From NCBI GenBank assembly GCA_964520045.1, contig CAZFMJ010000111.1:1-5616 (forward strand): a stretch of 5,616 nucleotides of DNA. Reading direction: 5' to 3'. Made by a program: the position numbers and the translations under genes. Position 1 is the first letter of the stretch. Each line of letters begins with the position of its first letter. The stretch is from CAZFMJ01 sp964520045 (lineage in GTDB: Bacteria; Elusimicrobiota; Elusimicrobia; Elusimicrobiales; CAZFMJ01). This document shows positions 3,679 through 5,616 of the stretch, piece after piece. The notes under the pieces are model-generated. The model ran no database searches. It was not told the origin of the DNA and saw nothing but the letters and a program-made list of their open reading frames with translations.

Positions 3679-5049
3679 ATGGCTACTCAATCCGTTAAGA
3701 AATCACAAAAGCAAATGACAAAGATGACTAAAGAGGAAATGCTTGCAAAAGCATACAAGCCCGCAAAGGATGCGATGATACTTCATCCTTTCTATAAAGG
3801 CAAGATAGAAGTTTCACCTAAATGCTGCGTAAGGGATTTTGACGATTTCGCTATCTGGTATACTCCGGGCGTGGCGGAAGTCTGCAAGGATATACATAAA
3901 AACCCAAGCCAGGTGTACGAACACACCAACAAGGGCAATATGGTGGCAGTCGTCTCCGACGGCACCCGCGTTCTGGGGCTGGGAGATATAGGGCCGGAGG
4001 CTGGTCTTCCCGTTATGGAAGGGAAGGGACTTCTTTTTAAGTATTTGGGCGGAGTCGACGCATTTCCCATTTGCCTGAATACAAAAGATCCCGACGAAAT
4101 AATTAAAACGGTAATATATATACAGCCGTCTTTTGGAGGGATAAATCTGGAAGATATCTCCCAGCCGAAATGCTTTTATATACTGGATGAACTGCGCAAG
4201 CGCTGTCAAATACCGGTATGGCACGACGATCAACAGGGAACGGCTACGGTATGTCTTACCGCGCTTATCAATGCGCTCAAAATTGTAGGCAAGCGCATTG
4301 AGGATGTTAAAATAACTCTGGTAGGAGCAGGCGCAGCCAATATACGGATAGGGACGGTTTATATGGCCGCCGGAGCGACTCCCGGAAATCTTATTTATGT
4401 GGATTCAAAGGGAACCCTGCATAAAGGCAGGACCGACCTGAAAGATACGCACAAAGAAAAATGGAATATGTGCCAGATTACGAATAAAGACAATGTAATC
4501 GGAGGAATACGCGAAGCTTTGCGCGGAGCGGACGTGCTTTCTGCCGCTTCCACTCCGGGACCCGACACGATAAAGAAGGAATGGGTGGCCGACATGGCAA
4601 AAAATTCCATAGTGTTTTGTACCGCCAATCCTATTCCCGAGATGTGGCCTTGGGACGCGAAAGAAGCCGGCGCCCGCGTAGTAGGCACAGGCAGGTCTGA
4701 TTTTCCGAATCAGGTCAACAACTCTCTGGGATTTCCCGGTATCTTCAGGGGAGCGCTGGATGTTCAGGCTTCGACTATAACCGATGAAATGTGCATAGCC
4801 GCCGCCAAAGAGCTTGCAAAATGCGCCGAAGACAAGGGGCTGAGCGAGGATTATATAATCCCAAAAATGGATGAGCCGGAGGTTTTTGCGCGCGAGGCTG
4901 TCGCGGTGGGGATGAAAGCCATTGAGCAGAATATCGCCATGCGCAAACTTACGCGCGATGAGCTTTTTAAGATCGCTTCGGAGACGATATCAAGGGCGAG
5001 GGCTGAAACCCATGTTAAGATGAAAGAAAAAGTTATAAAAATGCCGTAA
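3679..5049 (+). CDS. Malic enzyme (malate dehydrogenase, oxaloacetate-decarboxylating)
   Basis: This cytoplasmic enzyme oxidatively decarboxylates malate to pyruvate and CO2, giving NADH or NADPH. The 456-residue product is the short prokaryotic form without the phosphotransacetylase-like domain of MaeB. Catalytic features are Y61 in YTPGVAEVC, the Lys K116 in MEGKGLLFK, and the metal ligands E158/D159 in NLEDI and D183 in WHDDQQGTA. The Rossmann fold begins with VGAGAAN (215-221), and the strand ends at D242 of VDSKG. Further signatures are TANPIPE (315-321) and GRSDFPNQVNN (338-348), whose Asn residues bind malate. An Asn replaces the usual Gly after GAGAA. About 25 Lys-rich residues precede the conserved core. 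D242 may favour NAD, but cofactor choice cannot be read with confidence. The gene is monocistronic: a divergent tRNA lies upstream, and several hairpins followed by the convergent etfA lie downstream. Confidence 0.96.
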   Translation: MATQSVKKSQKQMTKMTKEEMLAKAYKPAKDAMILHPFYKGKIEVSPKCCVRDFDDFAIWYTPGVAEVCKDIHKNPSQVYEHTNKGNMVAVVSDGTRVLGLGDIGPEAGLPVMEGKGLLFKYLGGVDAFPICLNTKDPDEIIKTVIYIQPSFGGINLEDISQPKCFYILDELRKRCQIPVWHDDQQGTATVCLTALINALKIVGKRIEDVKITLVGAGAANIRIGTVYMAAGATPGNLIYVDSKGTLHKGRTDLKDTHKEKWNMCQITNKDNVIGGIREALRGADVLSAASTPGPDTIKKEWVADMAKNSIVFCTANPIPEMWPWDAKEAGARVVGTGRSDFPNQVNNSLGFPGIFRGALDVQASTITDEMCIAAAKELAKCAEDKGLSEDYIIPKMDEPEVFAREAVAVGMKAIEQNIAMRKLTRDELFKIASETISRARAETHVKMKEKVIKMP

Positions 5050-5055
5050 GAAGAG

Positions 5056-5110
5056 GGTAGACGGGAGACGGCAAAACAAAAGTATCTTTTGTTTTTTCTA
5101 CCTTCTCCTG
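5056..5110. repeat. Second copy of the GGTAGAC heptamer palindrome, with a 10-bp AT-rich stem
   Basis: Six bases after the malic enzyme stop, GGTAGAC (5056-5062) and GGGAGAC (5063-5069) run in tandem. A perfect stem follows, AAAACAAAAG (5073-5082) with CTTTTGTTTT (5086-5095) around TAT, and then inverted remnants (CTACC, TTCTCCT, GTC) up to 5112. It shares two exact 9-mers with the element after the histone gene. The stem and T-rich 3' arm might add to transcript ending. Confidence 0.75.
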
Positions 5111-5111
5111 T

Positions 5112-5131
5112 CTTGAGTTGTTGCCCTCAAG
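5112..5131. repeat. Short hairpin in the malic enzyme 3' region
   Basis: CTTGAG (5112-5117) pairs with CTCAAG (5126-5131) around an 8-base loop. It lies between the heptamer palindrome and the T-tailed hairpin, so three hairpins stand in a row after the stop codon. Confidence 0.5.
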
Positions 5132-5132
5132 T

Positions 5133-5160
5133 CCTATATGCGTATAGGCCATTTTTTTTT
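5133..5160 (+). terminator. Probable intrinsic terminator of the malic enzyme gene
   Basis: CCTATA (5133-5138) and TATAGG (5143-5148) pair around TGCG. A run of nine T residues (5152-5160) starts three bases later. The stem is short and AT-rich, so it may work together with the two upstream hairpins. Orientation and T-run fit the plus-strand transcript. Confidence 0.6.
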
Positions 5161-5244
5161 GCGGTCATAGGTCCAAAGACTCTCCCGAAGATTTTGTTTA
5201 TATGACATACTATGACTATACGGATGCGGACAAATTGTTTTCCT

Positions 5245-5286
5245 CGGGGACGCCGCCCCTCCTTGGCTCACTCAAAGGCGTCCCCG
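5245..5286. repeat. Perfect 10-bp inverted repeat, GGGGACGCC type, 22-nt loop
   Basis: CGGGGACGCC (5245-5254) and GGCGTCCCCG (5277-5286) are exact inverted copies. The sequence TTCTTTTT follows at 5287-5294 on the plus strand, so a second terminator for that strand is possible. The GC-rich arms with a GGGGAC core look like REP-type palindromes. The region lies between convergent genes and holds no supported gene. Confidence 0.75.
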
Positions 5287-5331
5287 TTCTTTTTCCCCTA
5301 AAAAATCCTCAAATAGAAGGTCGCAAATTCA

Positions 5332-5375
5332 GGTTGCCGGCCCCGGCGGCTTGGGCATCCGGGTTACCGGCAGCC
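5332..5375. repeat. GC-rich two-part hairpin downstream of etfA
   Basis: GGTTGCCGG (5332-5340) pairs with CCGGCAGCC (5367-5375), with one G-T pair. CCCGG (5342-5346) pairs with CCGGG (5359-5363) inside it. It starts 26 bases past the etfA stop on the minus strand. There is no clear T-run on that strand, so a terminator role is only possible. Confidence 0.5.
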
Positions 5376-5401
5376 TCTTTCTTGTCCGGCGATTTCTTAT
5401 T

Positions 5402-5616
5402 TCAGCTGTGTTGTTTTTTGAGTTCGGAGATTATGGCTGGAATTATTTCGTAGAGGTCGCCTTCTACCGCAAAAGTGGCGGTCTGCATCATCGGGCATTG
5501 CGGGTCCTTATTTACGGCTATTATTACGTCCGAGGAAGACATGCCGGCCATATGCTGTACCTGGCCGGATATGCCGCATGCCATATAAAGTTTGGGTTTT
5601 ATGGTTTTTCCGGTAA
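5402..5616 (-). CDS. etfA: Electron transfer flavoprotein subunit alpha, C-terminal part (cut by right edge)
   Basis: EtfA forms a heterodimer with EtfB and holds the FAD that passes electrons between dehydrogenases and a quinone reductase, or takes part in flavin-based bifurcation in anaerobes. The visible frame is open to the window edge and gives 71 residues ending at a TGA at 5402. It contains the conserved FAD-binding signature: TGKTIKPKLY, then ACGISG followed by QHMAGM, then the strand VIIAVNKDP and the tail EGDLYEIIPAI. The family usually has GISGAIQH, and here the Ala is Gln. Usual VGD appears as EGD. An internal ATG at 5584 is not the start, because the TGKT/KLY segment upstream of it is conserved. 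The gene is convergent with the malic enzyme. etfB and partner enzymes lie outside the window, so the bifurcating or non-bifurcating type cannot be told. Confidence 0.93.
   Translation of the reverse strand, partial: TGKTIKPKLYMACGISGQVQHMAGMSSSDVIIAVNKDPQCPMMQTATFAVEGDLYEIIPAIISELKKQHS

Noticed and set aside
3792..4688. Minus-strand frames opposite the malic enzyme
   Set aside because: The plus-strand malic enzyme is unbroken and carries all catalytic motifs; the antisense products look like nothing known.
5202..5453. An 83-codon plus-strand frame between malic enzyme and etfA
   Set aside because: It runs through two palindromes and into the conserved etfA end on the other strand, follows a terminator, and has no convincing ribosome site.

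Overview
The window reads as ordinary bacterial chromosome from a mid-GC, probably anaerobic, diderm (Gram-negative-type) bacterium. Six protein genes and one tRNA lie on the minus strand and one gene on the plus strand. The mix of a type IV pilus/type II secretion ATPase, an electron-transfer flavoprotein, a NuoA-like complex I subunit and a stand-alone bacterial histone suggests a little-cultivated lineage such as Elusimicrobiota or Omnitrophota. That placement is a guess from gene content; no phylogenetic marker here settles it.

Layout from left to right: (1) the N-terminal part of an unrecognised single-pass membrane protein (minus, runs off the left edge); (2) a complete PilB/GspE-type secretion ATPase (minus), 36 bp upstream of gene 1 and probably in its operon; (3) an orphan, divergent NuoA (minus); (4) a 60-residue histone-fold protein (minus); (5) the transcript-cleavage factor GreA (minus); (6) a CAU-anticodon tRNA, probably elongator tRNA-Met (minus); (7) a full-length malic enzyme (plus), divergent from the tRNA across an AT-rich stretch holding plausible promoters for both; (8) the C-terminal end of electron-transfer flavoprotein alpha, EtfA (minus, runs off the right edge), convergent with the malic enzyme.

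Two things stand out. First, the 60-residue protein matches the minimal bacterial histone (HBb-like): a short helix, a long helix, a KKT loop and a conserved Asp corresponding to the archaeal histone Arg-Asp clamp. Second, nearly every intergenic spacer is filled with degenerate tandem 7-mers or 8-mers. The unit differs from spacer to spacer, and in four of the five spacers the units are arranged as imperfect inverted repeats of about 60-225 bp. One heptamer family (GGTAGAC-like) occurs at two loci, each starting within a few bases of a stop codon. These arrays, plus two perfect 10-bp-stem/4-nt-loop hairpins placed just upstream of nuoA and greA, are not explained by the genes.

Functionally the genes do not form one pathway. 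Malic enzyme and ETF concern pyruvate/NAD(P)H and electron transfer, NuoA belongs to respiratory complex I, GreA and the histone act on transcription and chromatin, and the ATPase powers pilus or secretion-fibre assembly. I see no defence system, transposase gene or CRISPR array.
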